From Flavobacteriales bacterium (lineage in GTDB: Bacteria; Bacteroidota; Bacteroidia; Flavobacteriales_F; PHOS-HE28), in contig CP129489.1 in NCBI GenBank assembly GCA_030584065.1, positions 2,585,497-2,649,496 of the forward strand: DNA of 64,000 bases. The letters are read 5' to 3'. The notes beneath the pieces are model-generated. The model made no database searches. It was given only the letters and a program-made list of their open reading frames with translations, and was not told where the DNA came from. The translations under genes and the position numbers were made by a program. Below, one piece after another: positions 49,043 to 59,000 of this stretch (positions are counted from its first letter, which is position 1; each line of letters opens with the position of its first letter).

Positions 49043-50833
49043 CTAGTGCTCCTCCTCGTCCGGCTCGAGCGGCGTGACCTGGCTCACCCAGTCCTCCGCC
49101 TTGCCCGGCTTGCTGTAGTCATAGGGCCAGCGATACACCACGGGGATGGGGCCCGGCCAGTTGCCATGGACGTGCTCCACGGGGGTGGTCCACTCCAGCG
49201 TATTGCTCTTCCAAGGGTTCTGCACCGCCTTGGGCCCGCGGTAAATGCTGTAGAAGAAGTTGTAGGTGAAGACCACCTGCGCCAGCGCTCCGATGATCGC
49301 GAATACGGTGACGAGCACATTCAGGTCGACCACGCCATCGAACATGGGGAACTCCGTGTAGCTGTAATACCGACGGGGCGCGCCGGCCAGACCGATGAAG
49401 TGCATGGGGAAGAACACCCCGAATGCACAGACGAAGGTGATCCAGAAGTGGGCATAGCCCAGCTTAGTGTTCATCATCCGCCCGTACATCTTCGGGAACC
49501 AGTGGTAGATGCCGGCGAACATCCCGAAGATGGCGCTCATGCCCATCACGATGTGGAAGTGCGCCACCACGAAATAGGTATCGTGCACAGCGATGTCGAG
49601 GGCGCTGTCCGCGAGTATGATGCCTGTGAGACCACCCGCGATGAAGGTGGCGACCAGACCGATGCTGAAGAGCATGGCCGGCGTGAAGATGATGTTGCCG
49701 CGCCAGAGCGTGGTGATGTAGTTGAACACCTTCACAGCGCTGGGGATGGCGATCAGCAGCGTGGTGGCCACGAACACGCTCCCCAGGAACGGGTTCATAC
49801 CGGTGACGAACATGTGGTGACCCCACACGATGAAGCTGAGGAATCCGATGGCCAGGATGGAGCCGATCATGGCCCTGTAGCCGAAGATGGGCTTGCGGGC
49901 GTTGGTTGAGATGATCTCCGAGGTGATGCCCAAGGCCGGCAGCAGCACGATATACACCTCGGGGTGTCCTAGGAACCAGAAGAGGTGCTGGAACAGGATG
50001 GGGCTTCCGCCGGTCTGCTCCAGGGCCTCGCCAGCCAGGTGGATGTCGCTCAGGTAGAAGCTGGTGCCCAAGGTGCGGTCAAGGAGCAGCAGCAGCGCAG
50101 CGCTCAGGAGCACCGGGAAGCTGAGGATACCGAGCACGGCCGTGAGCAGCAGCGCCCAGACCGTGAGCGGCAGGCGGGTCATCCTCATGCCCTTGGTGCG
50201 CAGGTTCAGGATGGTGGCCACGTAGTTGAGGCCGCCCATCAACGAGCTTGCGATGAAGAGCGTCATGCTCACCAGCCAGAGCGTCATCCCCGCGCCGGAG
50301 CCGGGCATGGCCTTCGGCAGCGCGCTCAACGGCGGGTAGATCGTCCACCCAGCGCTGGCCGGTCCGCCCTCCACGAAGAGGGAGGCGAGCATGATCACGC
50401 TGCTCAGGAAGAAGAACCAGTAGCTGAGCATGTTGATGAAGCCGCTGGCCATGTCGCGGGCGCCGACCTGCAGGGGGATGAGCAGGTTGGCGAAGGTGCC
50501 GGAGAGGCCGCCCGTGAGCACGAAGAACACCATGATGGTGCCGTGGATGGTGACCAGCGCGAGGTACATATTGGGGTCCAGCACGCCTTCGGGCGCCCAC
50601 TTGTCGCCCAGGAAGAAGTTCGTGAAGGCGAAGCCCTCATTCGGCCACGCCAGCTGCAGGCGGAAGATCAGCGACATGATCACCGCCACCCAGGCCATCA
50701 CGATCGCGGTGACCAGGAACTGCTTCCCGATCATCTTGTGATCATGCGAGAAGACCCACTTCGAGATGAAGCTCTCCTCGTGATGGTGGTGGTCGTGGTG
50801 ACCGGCTTGAGCGGTGTGCGCGTGTGCACCCAT
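49043..50833 (-). CDS. ctaD: Cytochrome c oxidase subunit I
   Basis: A 596-residue haem-copper oxidase catalytic subunit with about 12 helices. Metal ligands are visible: the haem a His in LVTIHGTIMVFF, the CuB His with cross-linked Tyr in FLGHPEVYIVLL, the His pair in WGHHMFVTG, and the two haem His in VVAHFHIVMG. The N-terminal extension is His-rich (HAHTAQAGHHDHHHHEE). It reduces oxygen to water while moving protons. It is the last gene of the operon; subunits III and IV are not adjacent. Confidence 0.98.
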   Translation of the reverse strand: MGAHAHTAQAGHHDHHHHEESFISKWVFSHDHKMIGKQFLVTAIVMAWVAVIMSLIFRLQLAWPNEGFAFTNFFLGDKWAPEGVLDPNMYLALVTIHGTIMVFFVLTGGLSGTFANLLIPLQVGARDMASGFINMLSYWFFFLSSVIMLASLFVEGGPASAGWTIYPPLSALPKAMPGSGAGMTLWLVSMTLFIASSLMGGLNYVATILNLRTKGMRMTRLPLTVWALLLTAVLGILSFPVLLSAALLLLLDRTLGTSFYLSDIHLAGEALEQTGGSPILFQHLFWFLGHPEVYIVLLPALGITSEIISTNARKPIFGYRAMIGSILAIGFLSFIVWGHHMFVTGMNPFLGSVFVATTLLIAIPSAVKVFNYITTLWRGNIIFTPAMLFSIGLVATFIAGGLTGIILADSALDIAVHDTYFVVAHFHIVMGMSAIFGMFAGIYHWFPKMYGRMMNTKLGYAHFWITFVCAFGVFFPMHFIGLAGAPRRYYSYTEFPMFDGVVDLNVLVTVFAIIGALAQVVFTYNFFYSIYRGPKAVQNPWKSNTLEWTTPVEHVHGNWPGPIPVVYRWPYDYSKPGKAEDWVSQVTPLEPDEEEH

Positions 50834-50853
50834 GTTCGTCAGGGCTTAGCGGT

Positions 50854-52122
50854 TCATTTTCCGGTTGCGGGCAGGGCGGCGATCGCCGTGCTGTCCTTGG
50901 AGGCGGTCGCCGTGGAATCTGCCACCGGCGCGGCCGGCACGGCCTGCTCCTCCTTCGGTTCAAAGGGCTTCTTGTTGGCCTCGGCCACCCAGGCATCGAA
51001 GTCCGCCGGGGGGGTCACGATCAGCGGCATCTGCATGTTGTAGTGGCTGGCGCCGCAGATCTTGTTGCAGAGGAGGATGAAGTCGAACTTCTCATCCTTC
51101 ATCACATGCGTGCGCATGCTGTCCGTGGTGATGGTCGGCACCACCTTCATCATCGTGGTCATCCCGGGCACCGCGTTCATCTGGATGCGGAGGTGCGGGA
51201 TGTAGGCGCTGTGGATGATGTCGCGGCTGCGGATGAGGATGTTGGCCTCCTTGCGCACCGGCAGGTAGAAATCCTTGGTCACCACGTCATCGGCGCCGTG
51301 CATGTAGGCGCTCGCCTCACCCTTGGCCTTGATGTCCTGTTCCATCACCGTGCGGAGGTTGATGATGCGCATGGTCATGCGCTCAAGGTAGCCGATGCGG
51401 TCCTCGAGCTCTGCGGCTTTCCCATCCGGCAGCACGCCTTCCAGCTGCTTGCGGGTCTCGGCAAGCTCCTGGTCGATCTCGGAGAGCCGCGTGGCGATGG
51501 CCTTGGCGGTAACGATCCCGAGGGGATTGTCCCCGTTGATGAGCCGGTAGTCCGTGGCGCCCAGCATGCCGTCCGCACCAGGGTATCGGGCGGTCCAATC
51601 GAACTGCTTGGCGTAGAGCTCCACCTGCACGGCATCGGGCGAAGCGGGTGCCGTGATCTCCTGCCAGGTGGTGAGGCCGTAGATGATGATTACGAAGAGC
51701 ACCGAGGCCGGCACCACGGTCCAGAGCAGCTCGAGCTTGTTGTTGTGCGGGTACCAGTGCGCGCGACGGTGCTTGCTGAACACGTATTTCCCCGCGAAGT
51801 AGAACAGCAGGATGTTTGTGAAGACGAAGACCGTGATGAGGATCCACCAGTTGAAGTTGAGCAGCGCGTCGGTGTCCTCGCCCTGCGCGCTGGCGGCCAC
51901 GGGGAGCATCTTGTCCTTGTATCGGAGAACGAGCCAGAGGAAGAATCCGAAGTAGGCCACCGGGAAGAGCCACATCAGGGTGGCGTTCATCCGGTTGTCC
52001 GCATCGGAGATGTCCTCCTCGCGCTTGCCGCGCAGCCTGGAGGTGAGCTCGTAGACGCGTGCCAGCTGGGCCACCGCCAGGATGCCCAGCACCACCACGA
52101 TCAGGATCAGCAGTTTGGTCAT
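50854..52122 (-). CDS. ctaC: Cytochrome c oxidase subunit II with coiled-coil insertion
   Basis: A 422-residue subunit II, longer than usual. Four hydrophobic segments (about 3-20, 50-66, 93-112 and 133-150) replace the usual two. The CuA domain has its ligands at His304, Cys352, Cys356, His360 and Met363 (CNKICGASHYNM); the residue usually Glu between the cysteines is Lys. A charged helical insertion of about 70 residues (204-275) sits between NPLG and DDVV. A Pro/Ala/Ser-rich tail ends the protein. It receives electrons from cytochrome c or directly from ACIII. Located between actF and coxA. Confidence 0.95.
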   Translation of the reverse strand: MTKLLILIVVVLGILAVAQLARVYELTSRLRGKREEDISDADNRMNATLMWLFPVAYFGFFLWLVLRYKDKMLPVAASAQGEDTDALLNFNWWILITVFVFTNILLFYFAGKYVFSKHRRAHWYPHNNKLELLWTVVPASVLFVIIIYGLTTWQEITAPASPDAVQVELYAKQFDWTARYPGADGMLGATDYRLINGDNPLGIVTAKAIATRLSEIDQELAETRKQLEGVLPDGKAAELEDRIGYLERMTMRIINLRTVMEQDIKAKGEASAYMHGADDVVTKDFYLPVRKEANILIRSRDIIHSAYIPHLRIQMNAVPGMTTMMKVVPTITTDSMRTHVMKDEKFDFILLCNKICGASHYNMQMPLIVTPPADFDAWVAEANKKPFEPKEEQAVPAAPVADSTATASKDSTAIAALPATGK

Positions 52123-52172
52123 TGTCCGCTATGCTTCAACCCGGGCACCGGGTTCGATGTTCATTGGTCCGT

Positions 52173-53381
52173 TCAGATCTGATGATGCACGCTCTCCTCC
52201 AAGTAGGGGTGGTTCACCGGCGTGAGCGGCGCCTTGGCCAGGGTTCCGAGCACGACGCGGATGAAGGCACCCAGGAAGAGCACGAACATGCCGGCGTCGA
52301 GGAGCTCGATGCCATGATGGAAATCATGCCCGGCAGCGCCCGGCATCACCATCATGTTCACGTCGAGCCAATGGCCGATGAAGATCAACGCACCGACCCC
52401 GATGAGGAAACGGGGGTTGCGCTTGGCGTCGCGGCTCATGAGCAGCGCCATGGGCAGGGCGAAGTTGATGCCGAAGACCACCCAGGTGAGCCAGGGATGG
52501 TCGTTGATGCGCGACTGGAAATAGGTGACCTCCTCCGGGATATTGCTGTACCAGATGAGCATGAACTGGCTGAAGTAGAGGTAGCTCCAGAGGAAGCTCA
52601 CGGCGAACACCCACTTGCCCATGTCGTGGATATGGCTGTTGTTCACCTGGGGCAGGTAGCCCTTGCGCTTCAGGTAGAGCACCATCACCACGCCGGTGAT
52701 CATGGCGCTCACCCACATGCCGCTGAACACGTACCAGCCGTAAAGGGTGCTGAACCAGTGGGCATCGATGCTCATGAGCCAATCCCAGGCGAGGGTGCTG
52801 CTGAACACGGCGAAGAACACCAGGAAGAGGGCTCCCCGGCGATAGGTGAGGAGGTGCGTGCGCACGAGGCTCTCCCCGGTGAGGCCGTCCATCTCCAGGC
52901 TCTTCTTGCGGAACCAGCGGGCGGCGATCACGAAGGTGGCCAGGTAGGCCAGCGAGCGCACCCAGAAGAAGGGCTGGTTGAGGAAGGCCCTCTTGCCTGC
53001 CATGATCGCATCGTAGTTGGGGCCGCCCTTCACGTAAAGGCTCTCGTCCATCCAGTGGTAGATGTGGTGCAGGCCCAGGCTCCCGGCGGCGAGCACGACG
53101 AGCATCACCGCCGCACCCACAGGGATCCACCCCATGATGCCCTCGAACACGCGCTTCACCAGCACGCTCCACGCCGTTTCGGTGGCATTCTGCAGGGTGT
53201 AGAAGAAGAGCGCGCCCAGGCCGATGCCGAGGAAGAAGAAGCCGTTCACGAGCAGGGCCGACCAGGTGCGCTGATGATGGTCGCTGTGGTCGCCGATCAC
53301 GCCGGCCACCGTGGCGAGCGCGCCGATGGCGATCAGCGCCATGCTCAGCGTGCCGGCCCGTTTGCTGATGGTGAAGTTCAT
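52173..53381 (-). CDS. actF: Alternative complex III membrane subunit ActF (NrfD-like)
   Basis: A 402-residue quinol:cytochrome c oxidoreductase membrane subunit with about 10 hydrophobic helices, homologous to ActC/NrfD-type anchors (FFYTLQNATETAWSVLVKRV, NQPFFWVRSLAYLATFVIAA, FSTLYGWYVFSGMWVSAMI). It sits in the membrane beside ActC and helps form the quinol site or proton path. The ATG at 53381 was chosen; a GTG at 53408 overlapping the actE stop by four bases is an alternative. Confidence 0.93.
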   Translation of the reverse strand: MNFTISKRAGTLSMALIAIGALATVAGVIGDHSDHHQRTWSALLVNGFFFLGIGLGALFFYTLQNATETAWSVLVKRVFEGIMGWIPVGAAVMLVVLAAGSLGLHHIYHWMDESLYVKGGPNYDAIMAGKRAFLNQPFFWVRSLAYLATFVIAARWFRKKSLEMDGLTGESLVRTHLLTYRRGALFLVFFAVFSSTLAWDWLMSIDAHWFSTLYGWYVFSGMWVSAMITGVVMVLYLKRKGYLPQVNNSHIHDMGKWVFAVSFLWSYLYFSQFMLIWYSNIPEEVTYFQSRINDHPWLTWVVFGINFALPMALLMSRDAKRNPRFLIGVGALIFIGHWLDVNMMVMPGAAGHDFHHGIELLDAGMFVLFLGAFIRVVLGTLAKAPLTPVNHPYLEESVHHQI

Positions 53382-53404
53382 CGCTGTTCCGTTGTCGTCC
53401 TGGT

Positions 53405-54064
53405 TCACTTGGCTTCCGGGGCCGCTTCGGCCACCGGCTCACGCGTCATCTTCCCTCCGTTCTGGAGGAATTGCACATAGTGCGTCACCATCCACCGCTC
53501 CTCCTTATCGAGTTGCGAGGCATGGGAGCCCATGGCGATGTTCTTGCCGTACACGAGGCTGTGGAAGATCTTTCCCTCGGGCAGGTCCTTCAGCGGACCG
53601 GTGTAGCTGGGAGGCTGCGGGTAGTTGCCGTTCTTCACCACGCCGCCGTCACCCTCGCCCTTCTCGCCGTGGCAATGCTGGCAGAACTTGCCGTAGATTT
53701 CCTTCCCCTTGGCCACCGTGGCCTCGGTCATGGGCACGGGGCTCTTCAGCTGTGCGCCGGCAGCCTCGTAGCCTTCGGTCGTATTGGGGTAGGGATAGGG
53801 CATCCTGAACTGCGCCTTGGCGGGGTCCTCGCTGAAGGGGATGGTTCCGGCAGCGGGCTTCCGTGCGCTGGGCCTGTTCCGCTGCTCGCGGGCCAGCTCC
53901 TCGCTGAGGTGGTAGGGGTCCTGGCCGTAGTCCACGTAGGCCTCGATGGCGGGGCTGCGGTACATGTCGGGCATGTATTCCACGCCCGGGCTGTTGGGGT
54001 CGCCCCCGCAGGAGGCGAGGATGGCCAAGCCGGCGAGAAGGGTGAGGGTCGGGGTCGTGCGCAT
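53405..54064 (-). CDS. actE: Alternative complex III monohaem cytochrome c subunit ActE
   Basis: A 219-residue lipoprotein cytochrome c. The lipobox LAILASC|GG gives a lipid-attached Cys at about residue 19. One haem site, CQHCHGEKGEGDGG, and the axial Met in KNIAMGSHASQL are present. It passes electrons from ActA towards the oxidase. The ATG 54064 was chosen for the signal sequence; ATG 54076 would overlap actD by 7 bases. Confidence 0.94.
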   Translation of the reverse strand: MRTTPTLTLLAGLAILASCGGDPNSPGVEYMPDMYRSPAIEAYVDYGQDPYHLSEELAREQRNRPSARKPAAGTIPFSEDPAKAQFRMPYPYPNTTEGYEAAGAQLKSPVPMTEATVAKGKEIYGKFCQHCHGEKGEGDGGVVKNGNYPQPPSYTGPLKDLPEGKIFHSLVYGKNIAMGSHASQLDKEERWMVTHYVQFLQNGGKMTREPVAEAAPEAK

Positions 54065-54069
54065 GGTGC

Positions 54070-54603
54070 TCAGCATTGGCGCTCGTTGATCTCGAACACG
54101 GGGGTCTCGCGCAGCATGCCGACAATGGCCTCAGCGCTGTGGCCGTGGTTGTCCGCGGTGCGCACCTCCATGATGAACTTGTCGTCCGTGGTGCGCGGAT
54201 CGGGGTTCCGTGCCGGCATGCCGGGCAGCGTCTTGTTGCGGATCAGGTAGGTGATGGCCATGCCATGGGCTGCGCAGAGCACCGTGAACTCGAAGGTCAC
54301 CGGGATGAAGGCCGGCAGGTTCTTGTAGAGCGCCTGGCTGGGCTTGCCGCCGATGTTCATCGGCCAATCGAAGATGTTGAAGTACCAGATGCCCAGCAGC
54401 GCGAGGCAGGTGCCCGTGATGCCGAACATGAAGCTCACAATGCCCAGACGGGTGCGCTTGACGCCGATGATGGGGTCGAGGCCGTGGACCGGGAAGGGCG
54501 AGAACACATCCTTCACCCGCACGCCGCTGCTCACCAGCTTGCGCGCTCCGTCCTTGAGCTGCTCGGGGTCCTCGTAGACCGCATAGATGACCTTGTTCGC
54601 CAT
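54070..54603 (-). CDS. actD: Alternative complex III subunit ActD (DUF3341)
   Basis: A 177-residue protein with two membrane helices (VSFMFGITGTCLALLGIWYF and TFEFTVLCAAHGMAITYLI) following a soluble N-terminal ferredoxin-like part (VIYAVYEDPEQLKDGARKL, FSPFPVHGLD). DUF3341 family members cap ActC in ACIII structures. The start is 4 bases after the actC stop. Confidence 0.94.
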   Translation of the reverse strand: MANKVIYAVYEDPEQLKDGARKLVSSGVRVKDVFSPFPVHGLDPIIGVKRTRLGIVSFMFGITGTCLALLGIWYFNIFDWPMNIGGKPSQALYKNLPAFIPVTFEFTVLCAAHGMAITYLIRNKTLPGMPARNPDPRTTDDKFIMEVRTADNHGHSAEAIVGMLRETPVFEINERQC

Positions 54604-54607
54604 GGTC

Positions 54608-55996
54608 CTAGTGGTGGTGGTGTTGGGCGGCCTGCTGCTTGTAGCTCTCGCCGCTGACCTTCAGGATGGACTTCACCTCGTTCAGCGCCAGCACGGGGAA
54701 GTAGCGCGCAAAGAGCAGGTAGAGCGTGGAGAAGATGCCGATGGTGCCCAGGAACACGCCCACGTCCACCCAGGTGGGGTGGAACATGGTCCACGCGCTG
54801 GGCATGTAGTCGCGGTGCAGCGAGGTGACGATGATCACGAAGCGCTCGAACCACATGCCGATGTTCACGATGATGCTCATGAAGAAGGTGAAGGCCAGAT
54901 TGGTGCGCAGCTTCTTGAACCAGAAGAGCTGCGGGCTGATCACGTTGCAGCTCATCATGGCCCAGTAGCTCCACCAGTAGGGGCCCGTGGCGCGGTTGAT
55001 GAAGGCGTAGCTCTCGTACTCCACGCCGCTGTACCAGCTGATGAAGAGCTCCGTGATGTACGCCACGCCCACGATGGAGCCGGTGACGATGATCACGATG
55101 TTCATGTACTCGATGTGCTTCTTCGTGATGTAGGCCTCCAGGTGCATCACCTTGCGCATGATCAGCAGCAGGGTCTGCACCATGGCGAAGCCGCTGAACA
55201 CGGCGCCGCTCACGAAGTAGGGCGGGAAGATGGTGGTGTGCCAGCCGGGAATCACCGAGGTGGCGAAGTCGAAGCTCACCACCGAGTGCACCGAGAACAC
55301 CAGCGGGGTGGCGATGCCGGCGAGCACAAGGCTCACTTCCTCGAAGCGGGTCCAGGCCTTGGCGTTGCCCGTCCAGCCGAAGCTGAGGATGCCGTACACC
55401 TTCTTCATCATCGGCTTGCTCACCTTGTCGCGGATGGTGGCGAAGTCAGGGATGAGGCCGATGTACCAGAAGACGAGCGATACGCTGAAGTAGGTGCTGA
55501 TCGCGAACACGTCCCACAGGAGTGGCGAGTTGAAGTTCACCCACAGGCTGCCGAACTGGTTGGGCAGGGGCAGCACCCAGTAGCTCATCCAGATCCTTCC
55601 CATGTGGATGCCGGGGAAGGTGGCGGCCATGATCACGGCGAAGATGGTCATGGCCTCAGCCGAGCGGTTGATGGCCATGCGCCACTTCTGACGGAAGAGC
55701 AGCAGCACGGCGCTGATGAGGGTTCCGGCGTGGCCGATGCCCACCCACCACACGAAGTTGGTGATGTCCCAGGCCCAGTCCACCGTCTTGTTCAGGCCCC
55801 AGACGCCGATCCCCTTGCTGATGAGGTACAGGATGCAGCCGGTGCCGTAGGCGGCCACCAGGCTGGCGAGCGTCATGAGCACATACCAGCCGCGGGGGGC
55901 TTTGTTCTCGATGGGCCCCACGATATCGTTGGTGATATCGGCGTAGGTCTTGTGACCCAGGATGAGCGGTTCACGGATCGCTGCTTCGGAGTGCAT
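54608..55996 (-). CDS. actC: Alternative complex III membrane subunit ActC (NrfD/PsrC-like)
   Basis: A 462-residue NrfD-type integral membrane protein with about ten helices (YGTGCILYLISKGIGVWGLN, ITNFVWWVGIGHAGTLISA, FPGIHMGRIWMSYWVLP). It anchors ActB and forms the quinol-binding site on the periplasmic side. A His-rich tail (HHHH) ends it. Follows actB by 18 bases. Confidence 0.96.
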   Translation of the reverse strand: MHSEAAIREPLILGHKTYADITNDIVGPIENKAPRGWYVLMTLASLVAAYGTGCILYLISKGIGVWGLNKTVDWAWDITNFVWWVGIGHAGTLISAVLLLFRQKWRMAINRSAEAMTIFAVIMAATFPGIHMGRIWMSYWVLPLPNQFGSLWVNFNSPLLWDVFAISTYFSVSLVFWYIGLIPDFATIRDKVSKPMMKKVYGILSFGWTGNAKAWTRFEEVSLVLAGIATPLVFSVHSVVSFDFATSVIPGWHTTIFPPYFVSGAVFSGFAMVQTLLLIMRKVMHLEAYITKKHIEYMNIVIIVTGSIVGVAYITELFISWYSGVEYESYAFINRATGPYWWSYWAMMSCNVISPQLFWFKKLRTNLAFTFFMSIIVNIGMWFERFVIIVTSLHRDYMPSAWTMFHPTWVDVGVFLGTIGIFSTLYLLFARYFPVLALNEVKSILKVSGESYKQQAAQHHHH

Positions 55997-56014
55997 GGTT
56001 CCTGGTCGTTTCGC

Positions 56015-59000
56015 TTAGGCGTGATGAGCGGCCTCTTCCGAGTTGCGCACCTTCACGAGGTAGTTCACATTGGGCTTCACGCCGACCTCCTCGAGCATGT
56101 GGTAGCTGCGGTCGCTGTCGGCCTTCCCGCGCACCATGCTCCGCTTGTCGTTGAGGTCGCCGAACACGATGGCTCCGGTGCCGCAGGCAGCGCTGCAGGC
56201 CGTCTCGATGTCGCCGTCCTTCACGGGACGGCCCTCCTTCTTGGCCTTGAGCTTGCCGGCCTGGATGCTCTGCACGCACAGGCTGCACTTCTCGATCACC
56301 CCGCGGGCGCGCACGGTCACGTCCGGGTTCAGCACCATGCGGCCCAGGTCGTCCCATGCGGGATTCACCTCGGCGAACTGCTCGGTGACATAGTTGAACC
56401 AGTTGAAGCGCCGCACCTTGTAAGGGCAGTTGTTGGCGCAGTAGCGTGTGCCGATGCACCGATTGTAGGCCATCTGGTTGAGGCCCTCATTGCTGTGCGT
56501 GGTGGCGGCCACCGGGCACACGGTTTCGCACGGCGCGTGGTTGCAGTGCTGGCACATCACCGGCATGAAGAACACGCTCGGGCGCTCGCTGGGCTCCTCC
56601 ATCCTGGTGTAGAGGGAGATCTTGCTCTCGCCCGCCTCACGGCCCTCCGCCCACTTGGTATCGCTGCTGTAGTAGCGGTCCAGTCGCAGCCAGTGCATCT
56701 CGCGGCTGCGGCGCACCTCGTCCTTGCCCACCACCGGGATGTTGTTCTCGCTGTTGCAGGCGGTGATGCAGGCCCCGCAGCCGATGCAGCTGTTGAGGTC
56801 GATGCTCAGGCCCCAGCGGTGGCCCACGCCCTCCACGGGATGCTCATCCCAGAGGTCGAACTCGGCAACCGGCTTGCGGTCGCGCGCGTCAATCGTCCCG
56901 TCGCCGTTCACATCCTCGTGCACGGCCAGGGTGTGGGCGTGGTTGAAGGCGTCCTTGTCACCGGCCTTGTACACCGCGAGGGAGGTCTCCTTCACGATGC
57001 TGTGGCGGTCCATGTGCGTGAGGTGTGTCTGCGTGATGGCGATCGGGTAGGTCTCGCCCGTGGCACTCACCTCCACGCTCACCGCATCATAGCTCACCGT
57101 ACCGTTCCGCAGGGATGTGAACGGGTAGGCATTGCGCCCCACCGGCGACAGCACGCCCTCGTGATCGGTGGTCACCGCGGCCTTGCCCACCTTCTCGCCA
57201 TTGGCGCCGCGGCCGTAGCCGAGCGCGATGGCGATGGTGCCGGGCTTCTGGCCGGGGCTGGGCACCACCGGCAGCTTCACCTCGGCAGCGCCCAACTTCA
57301 CGCTCACCACGCCGGCGGGCGATTGCTCGCCGAGATAGTCCGGGAGGCCGAGGTTGCGCACATCGGCGAAGCTCATGCAGACATAGTTGTCCCACGTCAC
57401 CTTGGCCAAGGGGTCGGGCATTTCCTGCAGCCAGGGGTTGTTGGCATGCTGGCCGTCGCCGATGGCTTCGGTGGTATAGAGGCTGAGCTCCCACTGACCG
57501 GCCCCGGAAGCGGCCTGCTTGGCGGCGGCGCCGGCGGCGGCGATGTCGCCCATGAATGCGACCGGAGTGGCCGGCAGCGCTGGCGACGACAGCACGCCAT
57601 CATGGAGGCTCTGATGCCAGACCGCGGTGAAATCCATGCCAGCGCCATGCACCGCGAGGTTCGCCTGCCAGGTCTGGCGGATGAAGTCGTTCCATTTGGC
57701 CGGGCTGCCGCTCCAGCGCACCAGGTTGCCCGGCCAGCTGCGGGTGTCGAACAGCCGTGCGATGGCGGGCTGCGCCAGGGCATACTGCCCCACCTTCGGC
57801 ATGAAATCGTTCCAGCTCTCCAGGTAGTGGTTGTCCGGCAGGATCCAACCGCAGAGGCTGGCGGTCTCATCCGCGTAGCGGCTGAAACTCACGGTCAGCG
57901 CCACCTTCTCCAGGGCCGCCTTGAACTCGGCGGCATTGGGCAGGCTGTAAGCCGGATTGACGCCGGCCATGAGGACCGCGCCCACCGTGCCGGCATTCAT
58001 ATCCTTCACCAACTGGGCCACCGCTGCATCATCGCCCTGGAAGAACCAGGTATGGTTATCGAGGTCGATGGTGCTGCCGTAGCTCCCGAGCAGGTTGTTG
58101 ATGCCGTTCACCAGCACCTGCACACCTTCATCGTTGCTGCCGCAGACCACCAGCGCCTTGCCGCGCGCGGCCCACAGGGCATCGGCGGCGTGCTTGAGCT
58201 CATCGATCTGCAGCCCGCCGCCCACGGTGGCGGCCCCGGCCTTGCCGGCGATGGCATCATGCAGGGCGACCACGGCCAGCGGAAGCTCGCTCACCTTCAC
58301 CGGGATGCGGACGTCGGCGTTCGCGCCGGTGATGCTCATGCGCGCCTCCACCTGCCAGTGGCGGTTCATGGCGCCATCGGGGTTGCGGCGACTGGCGTAC
58401 TGCCAGGCGTATTCGGTGGTGCTGCCCCAGCTGCTGAGGAAATCGGCGTCCACGCTCACCACCACATCGGCCTTGGTGAAGTCGTAGCTGGGGAACACCC
58501 GCTTACCGAAGCTCTTGAGATTGGCATTCGTGACACCGCTGTAGCTGATGGTGTCGTATTGCACATGCTCCACCGTCGCATGCTTGGCCTTGAGCGCGGC
58601 CACGGCCGCCTTGGTGCTGGGACTGATGATGGTGTTGGTGAGCACCACGATGCGCTTGCCCGCCGCGCTGGCGGCGGTGAGCCCCGCATCAATCGCCTTG
58701 TCGGCATCGGCCCAGGTCGTCCCCTGGAGCTTGCCCTCCACGCGCTGGCGCGGACCTTTCAGGCGCTCGCCGTCATAGAGCGAGAGCACCGAGCTGTTGA
58801 TCCGTGCATTCACCACGCCCTTGTCAAGCCCGGGATTCCGGTTGATGCCGAAGCGGGGGTTGCCTTTGATGTGGATGGGGCGGCCCTCGCGGGTCTTCAC
58901 CAGGATGCTGGCGAAGTCCTGGCCGTCGTAGAACGTGCTGGCATACCAGTTGGCCACGCCCGGGGTGATGTCCTCGGGCTTGTTCACGTAAGGGATGCTC

